This document shows positions 40,461 to 48,790 of a stretch of DNA of 60,411 bases, piece after piece. The notes beneath the pieces are model-generated. The model saw only the letters and a program-made list of their open reading frames with translations, was not told the origin of the DNA and did no database searches. The stretch is taken from IMG/VR virus record IMGVR_UViG_3300009370_000029, positions 1 to 60,411 of that record. One strand, written 5' to 3'. Position 1 is the first letter of the stretch. Each line of letters opens with the position of its first letter. The position numbers and the translations under genes were made by a program. The stretch comes from a virus.

Positions 40461-41047
40461 ACTTCTTCCTCGCCGTCTCGGGTAATATACAAAATGCGTT
40501 TAATCTGTCTCTCGATGATCTCTTTTCGATTGGGCCAATAAATGTATTTCTGTTCAAGAGACTCTGGTTTGATGAGATTGACCAGAAGAGGCAGGGTCAA
40601 CTTTTCTAGTTCAGTCAACTTCTCGTCGACCTTCTCCTTGTGTGTGTCAATAGATTCTTGCAGTCTACGTTCAATCTCCACTTTTCGTTGCATTGGATCA
40701 CCAATTGCTGCTATGATCTTGTCCAGTTTCTCTTCGCCTATTCCTGCCTGAAACTGCTGCTGCGGTACAACTTCCTCGTCTAGTTTGTCGATGATCTTGT
40801 CGAGTTTGCCCTCAATATGAATATCATCAAAATCTAATAGATTCTTAATACCAGAGAGTGTGCTCTGGAGTTGATCGACCTTTGTCTCTAATCCTCCCAA
40901 GTTTTCTGCCTGTGTGCCAATGGCCTCGACTACTTCGGTAGGCGTGCCTGCTTCTGGTCGCTCGTCCAAGAATTGTATGCCAAGGTCAATATCATAGTCC
41001 TCGGCCGAGAAGCCTTTTAAGAAATCGGGTACTGATTCGTCTGCCAT
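40457..41047 (-). CDS. Coiled-coil virion-type protein
   Basis: The 196-residue acidic protein has long heptad-like stretches (GGLETKVDQLQSTLSGIKNL, EKVDEKLTELEKLTLPLL) and ends KYIYWPNRKEIIERQIKRIL. I have seen similar ends in uncharacterised T4-like phage proteins. It is divergent from the plus-strand pocket, with late-type motifs between. The function is unknown. Confidence 0.6.
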   Translation of the reverse strand: MADESVPDFLKGFSAEDYDIDLGIQFLDERPEAGTPTEVVEAIGTQAENLGGLETKVDQLQSTLSGIKNLLDFDDIHIEGKLDKIIDKLDEEVVPQQQFQAGIGEEKLDKIIAAIGDPMQRKVEIERRLQESIDTHKEKVDEKLTELEKLTLPLLVNLIKPESLEQKYIYWPNRKEIIERQIKRILYITRDGEEEV

Positions 41048-41066
41048 GTCTTGTCGTCCTTTGTTG

Positions 41067-41075
41067 TATAAATAG
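41067..41075 (+). promoter_or_regulatory. Late promoter motif TATAAATAG (plus strand)
   Basis: The motif lies 45 nt upstream of the ATG at 41120 and would drive the 41120-44232 plus-strand genes. It is the exact T4 late consensus plus G. Confidence 0.65.
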
Positions 41076-41119
41076 AGAGTGTCCGCTATTGTTATTTATT
41101 TAATGAAGGATCACTAAAA

Positions 41120-41284
41120 ATGGTTAATGAGACGCCACGCAAAAATGCAATTCGACAAGGTGTATACAATACAAAGGATCAACCAGTTCCCATTAAGGAC
41201 TCTATCATCGACAAATTAGATATTACCGAGGATGACATATTAGAACTGAACGATGATGTCTTCCATTTTCCTTCGACAAAATAG
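41120..41284 (+). CDS. 54-residue acidic protein
   Basis: The short gene encodes MVNETPRKNAIRQGVYNTKD followed by an acidic, helical second half ending FHFPSTK. The stop TAG is part of the TAGGAG ribosome site used by the next gene. It lies between a late promoter and the large basic protein, so it is probably a late gene. No family is recognised. Confidence 0.6.
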   Translation: MVNETPRKNAIRQGVYNTKDQPVPIKDSIIDKLDITEDDILELNDDVFHFPSTK

Positions 41285-41298
41285 GAGTAAATGCCCAG

Positions 41299-43866
41299 AT
41301 GAAATCATTCAACACATATACTGCAATGAAAGAAGTAACACGCCCAGCCAAGAGTGACAATACTATTAATATGTATAAGAAATCTAGGCTAGGCGGATAC
41401 ACAACTGACGAAGGGCATGATTGCGATGACGTGCACCCTGATGTCAGCCACAAGAAATGGGCTAAAACTGCTTCGGAGCAAAATGAAAACGTGGCCTATC
41501 TAAAGAACAAAGAGGGGCATACGTTTGTTGTCTCCAAGAGAAAGATAAAGGGAAAGAGTCAAGACAAATTCTCAATGTCTGTTGTTGACAAGAAGGGCAA
41601 GACCGTAAAGGATCATGGTTCTCATACCTCTGTTGCGGGCGCAAAGAAATTTGGGGCGAGTCGAGGATTTAAAGAGGAAGTCGAACTGCTTCCTGCTGAA
41701 TACATTCCCGACCATGGAGAGAGTCTTGACGAAATTTCTACTAAACTCAGACGAAAAGTTCGTAAATTAGCAAGAAGGCGAGAACACCAGGCAGTCCGGA
41801 ATCTTGACAAAATTATAGACAAAAAACCAGCAACAGCGTCACCCAAGGAAATAGAGGCAAATAAGAAGGAACGCAAGCCTTTCAAACGTCAAGCATATAA
41901 AAGATTCCGCACTCAGGCTCGTTTCGAGAAGGGAATAACTCCAAAAACCGACAAGACCGCGAGACGGCGCCGTGCAAAAAAAGCCCTGGCGGCGCGGAAG
42001 GGGAGCGGGACCCAGCCCCCTGGCTCCAGCCTGAATAAACGGATAAACATGCGTGGAAAGGATAGCCAGCCCCCTGCACCGGAGAAACGCCCCACCCAGG
42101 GCCCATCGAGGTACGCCGACAGCTACACCCCCGACCATGGGGAGTACATTGACGAACTGACCGACCTGACTGATTTTCTCAAGAAGGGCGGAAAGGTCAC
42201 AAAGCTCAAGCCCCGTGTTGCACGCGGTGCCACAAAGAGGCAGACAGTCAGAGCAAAGGGCAGTCGTCCAAATGCCAAGCAGCTTGCAGATAGAGCAGAA
42301 AAGAAGATGCGTCGAGAAGAAGCTGAAGCTGTTGACGAAGGAGGAATGGGCGGAATGCAAAGTGGTTCACGCAAGAGCAAAATTGAGAAGTCTGGAACAC
42401 ACTCCTCAATGCTAGCATATCTCACAAAATCTAAGAGAGCGGGCTGGAGTGATCGTGGGCGTTCTTCGGCTAAAGAGAAGAAACGAGCCAGCAAAGAGGC
42501 TCGTCAGGCAGGTAAGAAGGAAACTGAGGTTGATGAATCACATCCATATAGGCTCAAAAATAGAATGCAACAGGCGAGCAAAGAAGTCCTGACAGGAAAA
42601 AAGGCAGCCGTCGCAAAACTCAAATCCAAACAGGCAGCAGCCAATCGATCAAGCAAGTTCTGGTCTGGCAACAAGCAAAAGGCAACAACGAACGAAGGCA
42701 GAGTTAAAGTTGATGTGTCCCGAGGGCTTCGTGTGCGAGATCAGGAACAAGAAGCCCTAAAGAGAGAACGAGAAGCCCTAGAGAGAGAACGACGAAGTAA
42801 ACCAAGTAAACCCCGCATACAGACCCTTAAAACGGGACCACGGACTACGAGGCCAACCCGGAAAGGATATGTGCGCCCTGCGACAAGCAAAGAACATGAT
42901 GACGACATAACAGACGAATATAACGACATAACAGACACAAGGACAGAAGCCGCAGCAACTTTCGCTGCATCAGACCCTAGTGATGCTGGCTGGCGCAAAC
43001 ATGCACCCCCATCTCGTTCAAGTGGCGTTATCTCTGCGGTCAAGAAGGCCCTTGCAAAACGCAAGGCTGCCAAAGAATACAAGAATCTCAACCCAACGTC
43101 AAAACGAAAACGGCTTCATTACAAACCTGGCGATTCAATAAAACAAAAGGTTAGAGTCGAAAAAAATAAAGCTGCGCGTAGAAAAGAAAATATGAAAAAG
43201 TTAGGAACTCCAACAAGGGCTCATTATAAGAAAAGACTGAAAGATGTGCAAAGATCACAAAAAGCATATGCGAAAAGTGGAGGGAATTTATTGAAACATA
43301 TAGGTCTTGTGAAAGATGGGTTTGGAGAAGGAAAGAAATCAGGGCCACCATTTAAAGATAAAGATTGGAGAGATGAGGACAAATATTATAAAAACTTGCC
43401 TCCTGGAACACCAGGAAGAGATCTTCGTCCAAGAACCCCAAAAGAACAGAAAAAACTCGCCAAGGACGTGAGTCGGGCAATGCGTAACAGGCCCAAGGTA
43501 ACAGTAAAAATGGCGAGGAATAACACAGAAGATATGGACGAAGCAATATTTGATATGCCTATTGCAGACAAGGCAATAGACGCAGTAGGAAATGTTATTA
43601 AAAAAACAGCCAAAGGAACAGCAAAAATGGCAAGTAGAGCTATAACAAAGGCTATCAGAAAACGAGTGACAAAAAAAGGGAAGTTGGAAAGAGAACAGGA
43701 AAAACAAGAAAAAATTAAACTGCGACAAGAACGAGAAAAAACAGCCGAAGCAAAAAGAAAAGCAAGAGCAAAGCGGGAAACTCAACGACAACACGGAGAC
43801 AGAATAAGACGAAAGAAACTAGAACAACAACGAAGAGGATCAAAAGCGACAACTACCAATCCATAA
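41299..43866 (+). CDS. Large basic MKSF-leader protein, putative packaged polyprotein
   Basis: The 855-residue protein is extremely rich in Lys and Arg. It begins MKSFNTYTAMKE / VTRPAKS. Sites of the type (L/I/V/M)DE recur: ESLDE, EYIDE, EAVDE, TEVDE, EDMDE. Two sections share PDHGE(S/Y).DE. The basic blocks between the sites resemble separate DNA-binding peptides. The VDEGGMGG block also occurs in the right-edge protein (59792 on). I infer that a gp21-type protease may cut it into several basic head peptides. No catalytic domain is seen. Confidence 0.75.
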   Translation: MKSFNTYTAMKEVTRPAKSDNTINMYKKSRLGGYTTDEGHDCDDVHPDVSHKKWAKTASEQNENVAYLKNKEGHTFVVSKRKIKGKSQDKFSMSVVDKKGKTVKDHGSHTSVAGAKKFGASRGFKEEVELLPAEYIPDHGESLDEISTKLRRKVRKLARRREHQAVRNLDKIIDKKPATASPKEIEANKKERKPFKRQAYKRFRTQARFEKGITPKTDKTARRRRAKKALAARKGSGTQPPGSSLNKRINMRGKDSQPPAPEKRPTQGPSRYADSYTPDHGEYIDELTDLTDFLKKGGKVTKLKPRVARGATKRQTVRAKGSRPNAKQLADRAEKKMRREEAEAVDEGGMGGMQSGSRKSKIEKSGTHSSMLAYLTKSKRAGWSDRGRSSAKEKKRASKEARQAGKKETEVDESHPYRLKNRMQQASKEVLTGKKAAVAKLKSKQAAANRSSKFWSGNKQKATTNEGRVKVDVSRGLRVRDQEQEALKREREALERERRSKPSKPRIQTLKTGPRTTRPTRKGYVRPATSKEHDDDITDEYNDITDTRTEAAATFAASDPSDAGWRKHAPPSRSSGVISAVKKALAKRKAAKEYKNLNPTSKRKRLHYKPGDSIKQKVRVEKNKAARRKENMKKLGTPTRAHYKKRLKDVQRSQKAYAKSGGNLLKHIGLVKDGFGEGKKSGPPFKDKDWRDEDKYYKNLPPGTPGRDLRPRTPKEQKKLAKDVSRAMRNRPKVTVKMARNNTEDMDEAIFDMPIADKAIDAVGNVIKKTAKGTAKMASRAITKAIRKRVTKKGKLEREQEKQEKIKLRQEREKTAEAKRKARAKRETQRQHGDRIRRKKLEQQRRGSKATTTNP

Positions 43867-43884
43867 TATGAGGTGATAATACGC

Positions 43885-44232
43885 ATGTATGAATATAATG
43901 CAGAAGTATTGAGAGTATATGATGGTGATACAATTCGAGTGAATATTGATCTAGGGTTTGGAATCTTTATCCGAAACACATCTATTCGCCTAAAAGGTAT
44001 TAACACACCAGAAATCAGAGGCGAAGAAAAAGCCCAAGCCTATCTCGCAAGAGATCGTCTGATTGCGATACTGGCTTCGGCTGATAATCGTTGTCGAATC
44101 AAGACAACCAAGGGAAAAGAGCGCGGAAAGTATGGGCGCATCCTTGGTGACATATATGTAGGATCAAAAGAGACTGGTTGGAATCATGTCAACCAACAAT
44201 TGTTAGACGAGGGATATGCAAAAGCCTATTAG
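43885..44232 (+). CDS. Thermonuclease-like (SNase) nuclease
   Basis: From ATG 43885 (GAGGTG 9 nt upstream) the 115-residue protein has VLRVYDGDTIRVNID (metal-binding Asp), IRLKGINTPEIRG (catalytic Arg and Glu) and KYGRILGDI, the signature of staphylococcal-nuclease-type enzymes. There is no signal peptide, so it acts in the cytoplasm or virion. Its stop overlaps the stop of the convergent basic protein by 4 nt. A role in host DNA degradation or head DNA processing is possible. Confidence 0.88.
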   Translation: MYEYNAEVLRVYDGDTIRVNIDLGFGIFIRNTSIRLKGINTPEIRGEEKAQAYLARDRLIAILASADNRCRIKTTKGKERGKYGRILGDIYVGSKETGWNHVNQQLLDEGYAKAY

Positions 44233-44498
44233 TGTCTAACGTGTTGACCCTTAAAACTTCTAAGATGGCGTTTTTGTTCACCCTTCTTGGCTAGGAAGTG
44301 TCGTTGCCTCTCTTGTCTTTCTTCTTGGTCACTACGAAATCCTCGTTGTTTTCTACGATTATATCTTTGGCGCAATCGTCCTACTTCTATCCTATGTCTG
44401 GCTTTTTCTTGTTCTCTTGAACCAGGTCCACCTGCACGAAAACGAGACTCTTCTTCGTCTCCGCGTTCATTTATGATATATTCTATTAACGAGTACAT
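44229..44498 (-). CDS. Small very basic protein with leader (MYSLIEYIINE)
   Basis: From ATG 44498 with GGAGAGGAGG 7 nt upstream, the 89-residue protein begins MYSLIEYIINE / RGDEEE. INE fits the (L/I)xE site. The rest is about one third Arg/Lys (RQRYNRRKQRGFR), a strong nucleic-acid-binding composition. TATAAATAG at 44518-44526 provides a late promoter. I infer a packaged internal protein. Confidence 0.7.
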   Translation of the reverse strand: MYSLIEYIINERGDEEESRFRAGGPGSREQEKARHRIEVGRLRQRYNRRKQRGFRSDQEERQERQRHFLAKKGEQKRHLRSFKGQHVRH

Positions 44499-44517
44499 AA
44501 AGCATCCTCCTCTCCCC

Positions 44518-44526
44518 CTATTTATA
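44518..44526 (-). promoter_or_regulatory. Late promoter motif TATAAATAG
   Basis: It lies about 20 nt upstream of the basic protein start, immediately after the porin terminator hairpin. Confidence 0.7.
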
Positions 44527-44527
44527 T

Positions 44528-44565
44528 AAAAAAATCCCCGCACCATTTAGTTGGTGCGGGGATCT
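44528..44565 (-). terminator. Rho-independent terminator of the porin gene
   Basis: On the minus strand ATCCCCGCACC (44553-44563) pairs perfectly with GGTGCGGGGAT (44534-44544), followed by six Ts. This is the cleanest terminator in the window. Confidence 0.9.
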
Positions 44566-44599
44566 CTTTGGGGGGTCAGTGTCGTAATATATAGTATTC

Positions 44600-45784
44600 T
44601 TAGAATACGAACTGAAGCCCGACAATCACTCCATTATCTTTTTCACCAAGGAGTTTTTCGTTCCAAAGGTTGACTGACAACATAGTATTCGTTGCAGCAT
44701 CAAGAACAAAATTCAGACCATAATCATAGCGCGTCTGCTTACCACTTGCGGCACCATCAAAGTCAAATCTCTGATACCGAAAGAAAGGCTCAGGCGAAAG
44801 TGCCAAGGCATCTGTCAATTCAAATGCATAATCAAAATCATATGCAGCCTGAATGTAGAAACCATCACCTTCATTGAACCCTGTTCCCGGAACATATGCC
44901 ACATCATCAAGGTCATAATTGTAATAACCACCACTAAGAGACGCAGTTCCTTCGGCATTCGTAGGAAGCCCGGCTGCATCATCGGCAGTGACTGCTCTTG
45001 TGATTTCACCGTCGATGTTCCAACCAGTGTAATCTTCGCCTCTTACGATTGCATCATTCTGTGTCTGAAGTGCAAACCCAAGATTGACTGCCACGTCAGA
45101 TACTGTAGTCCCAGCATCGACACGCGCAGCAAACAGAGCATTGTCCTTATCACCGGCATCGTTCTCTACACCTTGGAAGACTCCAAAAGAATATCCAAGG
45201 TTAATAGGAAGCGCACCCACCGTGGGTGCCTCTGGTGCATTAAAATCTACACCACCATAAATGGCGGCACCATCAAGGCGACCATAACCACCCACCGAGG
45301 CATACTTTGATACCACAGTAGGAAGCGTCCAGGCTGTCTGACCATAATCACCCGCAAGACCTGCACGGTCCTGGGGTGCAAGAAAACGTCCAACTGTTAC
45401 CGACTTCAAGAAATCGAAATCTGTTCCCAAAATTCCCAAGTCTGCATGAATCGACGCATCGAGCAAGTCAAAAGCATTGCTGTCATTTTTTGCGGCATAC
45501 TGAGCAGTAAGGTCTGCGCCTACGCCGTAGTCAGTATTATCAATGCCTGCCGTGATGCGAATGTTGTCAATATCGACAAATTCGTCCTCATCGGCTCCGC
45601 CAAATGCAGCAGCACCACGAAGAGATGCGCCAAGATCAATAACCACCCCCGGATTGTCTGCCACTACGGCATTAGTGATCTCTTGTCCGACGGAAGACGA
45701 CGGAAAGAGAACAAGTAACGATAGCAGCCCTGATGCCGCCATCAACGATTTAAAATTAGAATTTTTGTTTTCTTCTTCACTCAT
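44600..45784 (-). CDS. Outer-membrane beta-barrel porin-like protein
   Basis: The 394-residue protein has an N-terminal signal-like hydrophobic stretch (LMAASGLLSLLVLFPSSSVG, about residues 14-33) and a long series of alternating amphipathic strands rich in Gly, Asp and Tyr. It ends VGLQFVF: a C-terminal Phe is the Bam signal of outer-membrane barrels. It resembles OprO/P-type or general porins. Phage-borne porins are rare and can alter nutrient uptake or block superinfection. It is flanked by terminators, so it is a self-contained moron-like gene. Confidence 0.8.
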   Translation of the reverse strand: MSEEENKNSNFKSLMAASGLLSLLVLFPSSSVGQEITNAVVADNPGVVIDLGASLRGAAAFGGADEDEFVDIDNIRITAGIDNTDYGVGADLTAQYAAKNDSNAFDLLDASIHADLGILGTDFDFLKSVTVGRFLAPQDRAGLAGDYGQTAWTLPTVVSKYASVGGYGRLDGAAIYGGVDFNAPEAPTVGALPINLGYSFGVFQGVENDAGDKDNALFAARVDAGTTVSDVAVNLGFALQTQNDAIVRGEDYTGWNIDGEITRAVTADDAAGLPTNAEGTASLSGGYYNYDLDDVAYVPGTGFNEGDGFYIQAAYDFDYAFELTDALALSPEPFFRYQRFDFDGAASGKQTRYDYGLNFVLDAATNTMLSVNLWNEKLLGEKDNGVIVGLQFVF

Positions 45785-45817
45785 ATGAGTTATACTCCTT
45801 ATGTTGTTATAACCTAC

Positions 45818-45845
45818 AAAAAGACGCGCGCTAACGCACGTCTTT
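45818..45845 (-). terminator. Hairpin between methyltransferase and porin genes
   Basis: On the minus strand GACGTGCG pairs with CGCGCGTC with flanking A and T runs (AAAAGACG...CGTCTTTTT). It would terminate the methyltransferase operon or act in the porin leader, as a TCTAAATA late-like motif lies just upstream of it (45857-45864). Confidence 0.75.
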
Positions 45846-45901
45846 TGCGTTAAAGTTTATTTAGACAACTGATTGTCTTCAAACGCAAATGTAGTTCGTT
45901 T

Positions 45902-47494
45902 TTATGCTTTTTTCCAAACAAATATTGGTTCATACTTTAGCCATATATCTTTTCCTTTCTCATTTTTAATCTTACAGAAATTCTTTGCCTTTGGTTTGCC
46001 TGTCTCTGTATCAATTCGATTACCCCCAGGCATTTGGGCTAGTGTCATCTTGAGAGTTTCTACATATTTCATGCCTAGTGATTCAAGAATGTCGCTACTG
46101 TCTTGCTCAAGTGGCAGCATGTCCTTGCCAAACTTTGCATCTGCAATGTTCCATAGCAGATAGCGATTAGGTTTCAACCACTCGACACATGTTTCTAGTG
46201 TGGGCCGTAAGAACCCATCTCTCCAAGCATCATAGGCTGTAAACTTTTTATATGACTGAGTTGGGTCGTCAGAATATGCTTCCTTAGCAAAATAGGGAGG
46301 TGAGGTAAAGACAAGATCAACTCGACCTCTAAATCGCTCAAACTCTTTATCTGCTCCGATAACTTCTGAACCGAGGCGAAAGGTTCTGAATGAGTTTGTA
46401 TGAGGGAAGAGGGATCTTCCTCTATTTGTTCTTGTGTTGTAGAACTCTGCGAGGTCATCATATTTCGTGCTTTTCTTTTCTTGTATTTCGTGGTCCGTAT
46501 TCGGATCAGTTCCGATGTAAACCACAGTCCTATCATCGCGTACAGCCATGGCCCCGAGAAGGCGACCGCCCCACCCAGCACTAGGATCGTAAAGAACAAT
46601 TGAGTCGCTAGACTCTGGTTCGTCGTCAACAATGTGCTGAGTATATTTTTCATAAAGGTACTTTGCTGTTAGAGGTGGAAAGTTTACTGCATACTGACAG
46701 AACGAAACACGAAAGGCTTTTAGTCCCACAGGAAACAATCTTTGACCATACTTAAAATATCGTATTTGATAATTGTCTGTATCTATATAGTCAATATTTG
46801 TCTTACATTTGTCTGGAATATCTAAATGGTCAACTTGTTCTCTGTTGAGCGTCAGCCATTGTTGATCCTTCAGTTCCTCATTATAACCTGTGTACTCTGC
46901 ATCTTCTTTCTTTGGTGCAATCCAGTAGTCACTCTGACCATATTGTCTCTCGTTTTTCTCAAACTGACGGATCCATTCTTCGCCTGTCTCGCAATGGAAA
47001 AGAAAGTTCTTCTTGTCTCTTGCTCTGACTGGCAACGAATAGTGATAAAAACTGTCTCTCTTGAAATGCCTACGGGCATACTTTGTAAATCGTTCATACA
47101 ATTCATCCATTGAAAAGAAGTCATAAATGGAATGCCCATCATCATTTGCTGTATAATTAATGCGAGTTTTCATTTGGGTGGGGAACCATTGGTTTGCACA
47201 GTTTCCAATGACCGATGTGTTGCGAATAAGATTATTTTCGCCTGTCAGTTCATCAACCATCTCAAATTCATGGACAGGAAATGATTCCATCTTATCCATT
47301 TGGTCAATGATTTCCAATTCATTCCAGCCAACGCGAGGAGGTTGGCCTAGTTCATCCCATGCATACACAATAGTCTTTCGCATCTCGACTACCCAGGCAC
47401 GAAACTCGTCCTCTGTCATCCACAGGACTTCTTCAAACTTCTTGTTGATGTCATGTTCTAGGATATAATTGTTTCGTTCATAAAAATGGTTCAT
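45902..47494 (-). CDS. DNA methyltransferase (SPPY-type, N-specific)
   Basis: From ATG 47494 the protein is 530 residues. It carries motif I YDPSAGWGGRLLGAM (near residue 300) and motif IV TSPPYF (near residue 390), the pattern of amino-methyltransferases that make N4-methylcytosine or N6-methyladenine. The 290-residue N-terminal part is unusual and may bind DNA or another substrate. It lies in a cassette with a PLP-type enzyme and an oxygenase fusion, which suggests a base-modification function beyond simple methylation. That function is not proven. Confidence 0.82.
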   Translation of the reverse strand: MNHFYERNNYILEHDINKKFEEVLWMTEDEFRAWVVEMRKTIVYAWDELGQPPRVGWNELEIIDQMDKMESFPVHEFEMVDELTGENNLIRNTSVIGNCANQWFPTQMKTRINYTANDDGHSIYDFFSMDELYERFTKYARRHFKRDSFYHYSLPVRARDKKNFLFHCETGEEWIRQFEKNERQYGQSDYWIAPKKEDAEYTGYNEELKDQQWLTLNREQVDHLDIPDKCKTNIDYIDTDNYQIRYFKYGQRLFPVGLKAFRVSFCQYAVNFPPLTAKYLYEKYTQHIVDDEPESSDSIVLYDPSAGWGGRLLGAMAVRDDRTVVYIGTDPNTDHEIQEKKSTKYDDLAEFYNTRTNRGRSLFPHTNSFRTFRLGSEVIGADKEFERFRGRVDLVFTSPPYFAKEAYSDDPTQSYKKFTAYDAWRDGFLRPTLETCVEWLKPNRYLLWNIADAKFGKDMLPLEQDSSDILESLGMKYVETLKMTLAQMPGGNRIDTETGKPKAKNFCKIKNEKGKDIWLKYEPIFVWKKA

Positions 47495-47496
47495 CA

Positions 47497-47658
47497 CTAC
47501 CAATGCCTCAAGTTTCCTGCAACTATTACAAAGTTTGTTAACATATATAGGAACAAAATCAATGTTCTTGCGATGGCAACGTGATCAGAGAATTTATCGT
47601 CATCTGATCTTGCCTTTACACCAAGAGCATTTGCCCATACTTTCCAGAGATACTGCAC
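47497..47658 (-). CDS. 53-residue membrane protein
   Basis: This GTG-started gene begins immediately after the PLP-gene stop and overlaps the methyltransferase start. It encodes WKVWANALGVKARSDDDKF followed by a membrane helix (IARTLILFLYMLTNFVIVAG) and NLRHW. I recall similar tiny proteins (WK..A..LG...., C-terminal helix ending HW) in cyanophages. It fills what would otherwise be a gap of about 165 nt. Confidence 0.6.
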   Translation of the reverse strand: MQYLWKVWANALGVKARSDDDKFSDHVAIARTLILFLYMLTNFVIVAGNLRHW

Positions 47659-48486
47659 TTATGCTCCAACATTCCAAAATAACGCGCCAGGCGATGCATG
47701 TTCCCTCATAAACTTCCATGCCTTGGCATCATATGTGGGAGCTGATGGAAAAGGAGGGGCATCTTCTGGCTTGACGGGCTTGTCAAATTTCAATTCGCTT
47801 CTATGATATATAGCAGTACCAATCTCATGATCCTTCATAGTATGTCCAACAGACACCACATGGACTTCTGCCTCGGGCCATGCATACTGAAGGGAACGAT
47901 TGAGTGTACCACTTGATCCCACAGTCCAGACTTCTTGGGGATCAACAGGCAATGCTCTTGCAACTTTGATGAACGATGCAATGACTGTATTATCGCCTAA
48001 TCCAATAGGCAAGAGCGACCTCTCCTCTGCATTTTCTTCTACATAATCTTTTGCTCTTTTTTGTGTCACATTCAACATTCCATTAGGAACCCAATGATAG
48101 ATAGCCCCTTCTTTTATTCCCCTCTTCTGATATTCATGTAGATTGTCCATGTTTCGTTTCGCCATGAACAACACAGCCTTTTTACCATAACGATTGCACA
48201 CTATAGGGAGACTAATCTGTGCATAGCCTGTTGCAGGACAACTTCCAAACACCCACTCTTTTGTCTTGGCAGCCCAAGGAGCGTGACCAATTAAAAAATC
48301 AACACCTCTGACTTTTGTGCCTGCATTGAGCATGTCATCACGAACGACAACAAATCCTTCATGCTCTTCTAACACAGGAGCAGGGTACGGATCTTCCCAA
48401 CTATCAACTAATGGAAGATATTGGTATGCTGTCTTGTCTCTGTCGCTTGCCGTCGTATGTTCACACCAAAACTTTGTTAAACTCAT
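47659..48486 (-). CDS. Fold-type II PLP enzyme-like protein (TrpB/ACC-deaminase-like)
   Basis: The 275-residue protein has VVRDDMLNAGTKVRGVDFLIG (given in parts: VVRDDMLNAGTK, VRGVDFLIG) near residue 47, fitting the Lys-containing start of ACC-deaminase-like PLP enzymes. FGSCPATGYAQISLP is a substrate-loop-like segment and TVGSSGTLNRSL is the Gly/Ser-rich phosphate loop. The length is shorter than bacterial enzymes. It overlaps the small gene upstream by 26 nt or so and is followed by the membrane micro-gene. The substrate is unknown. Confidence 0.65.
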   Translation of the reverse strand: MSLTKFWCEHTTASDRDKTAYQYLPLVDSWEDPYPAPVLEEHEGFVVVRDDMLNAGTKVRGVDFLIGHAPWAAKTKEWVFGSCPATGYAQISLPIVCNRYGKKAVLFMAKRNMDNLHEYQKRGIKEGAIYHWVPNGMLNVTQKRAKDYVEENAEERSLLPIGLGDNTVIASFIKVARALPVDPQEVWTVGSSGTLNRSLQYAWPEAEVHVVSVGHTMKDHEIGTAIYHRSELKFDKPVKPEDAPPFPSAPTYDAKAWKFMREHASPGALFWNVGA

Positions 48487-48790
48487 AAAGATTTCTCACT
48501 TCCTCAATAATATCATCTACATTAAAAATGTTCGCATAGGCACTCTTTGTCTTAACCTCGTTCAAATAAGCCTTTTCATATTTTGGTTTCCTCCACACAG
48601 AATTTGTCGTTGCATCCTCGTCGCAAATAGAAATTTCATATATCTCTTGTGTTATCTCATCGAATACGATACAAACATTCTTTTCTAGATCTAAGTATCT
48701 TGCCTGTTCACCATAACAGTTTAGGTTATACTCATCACCTCCAACAATTTTAGGCGGAACAATATTAAAAAACTCTGTTAGATGTACCAT
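48461..48790 (-). CDS. Small hypothetical protein in modification cassette
   Basis: From ATG 48790 (GGGAG 7 nt upstream) the 109-residue acidic protein begins MVHLTEFFNIVPPKIVGGDE and has a strand-rich centre (NVCIVFDEITQEIYEISI). No family is recognised. It overlaps both flanking genes by about 26 nt, so the cassette is translationally coupled. Confidence 0.6.
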   Translation of the reverse strand: MVHLTEFFNIVPPKIVGGDEYNLNCYGEQARYLDLEKNVCIVFDEITQEIYEISICDEDATTNSVWRKPKYEKAYLNEVKTKSAYANIFNVDDIIEEVRNLYEFNKVLV

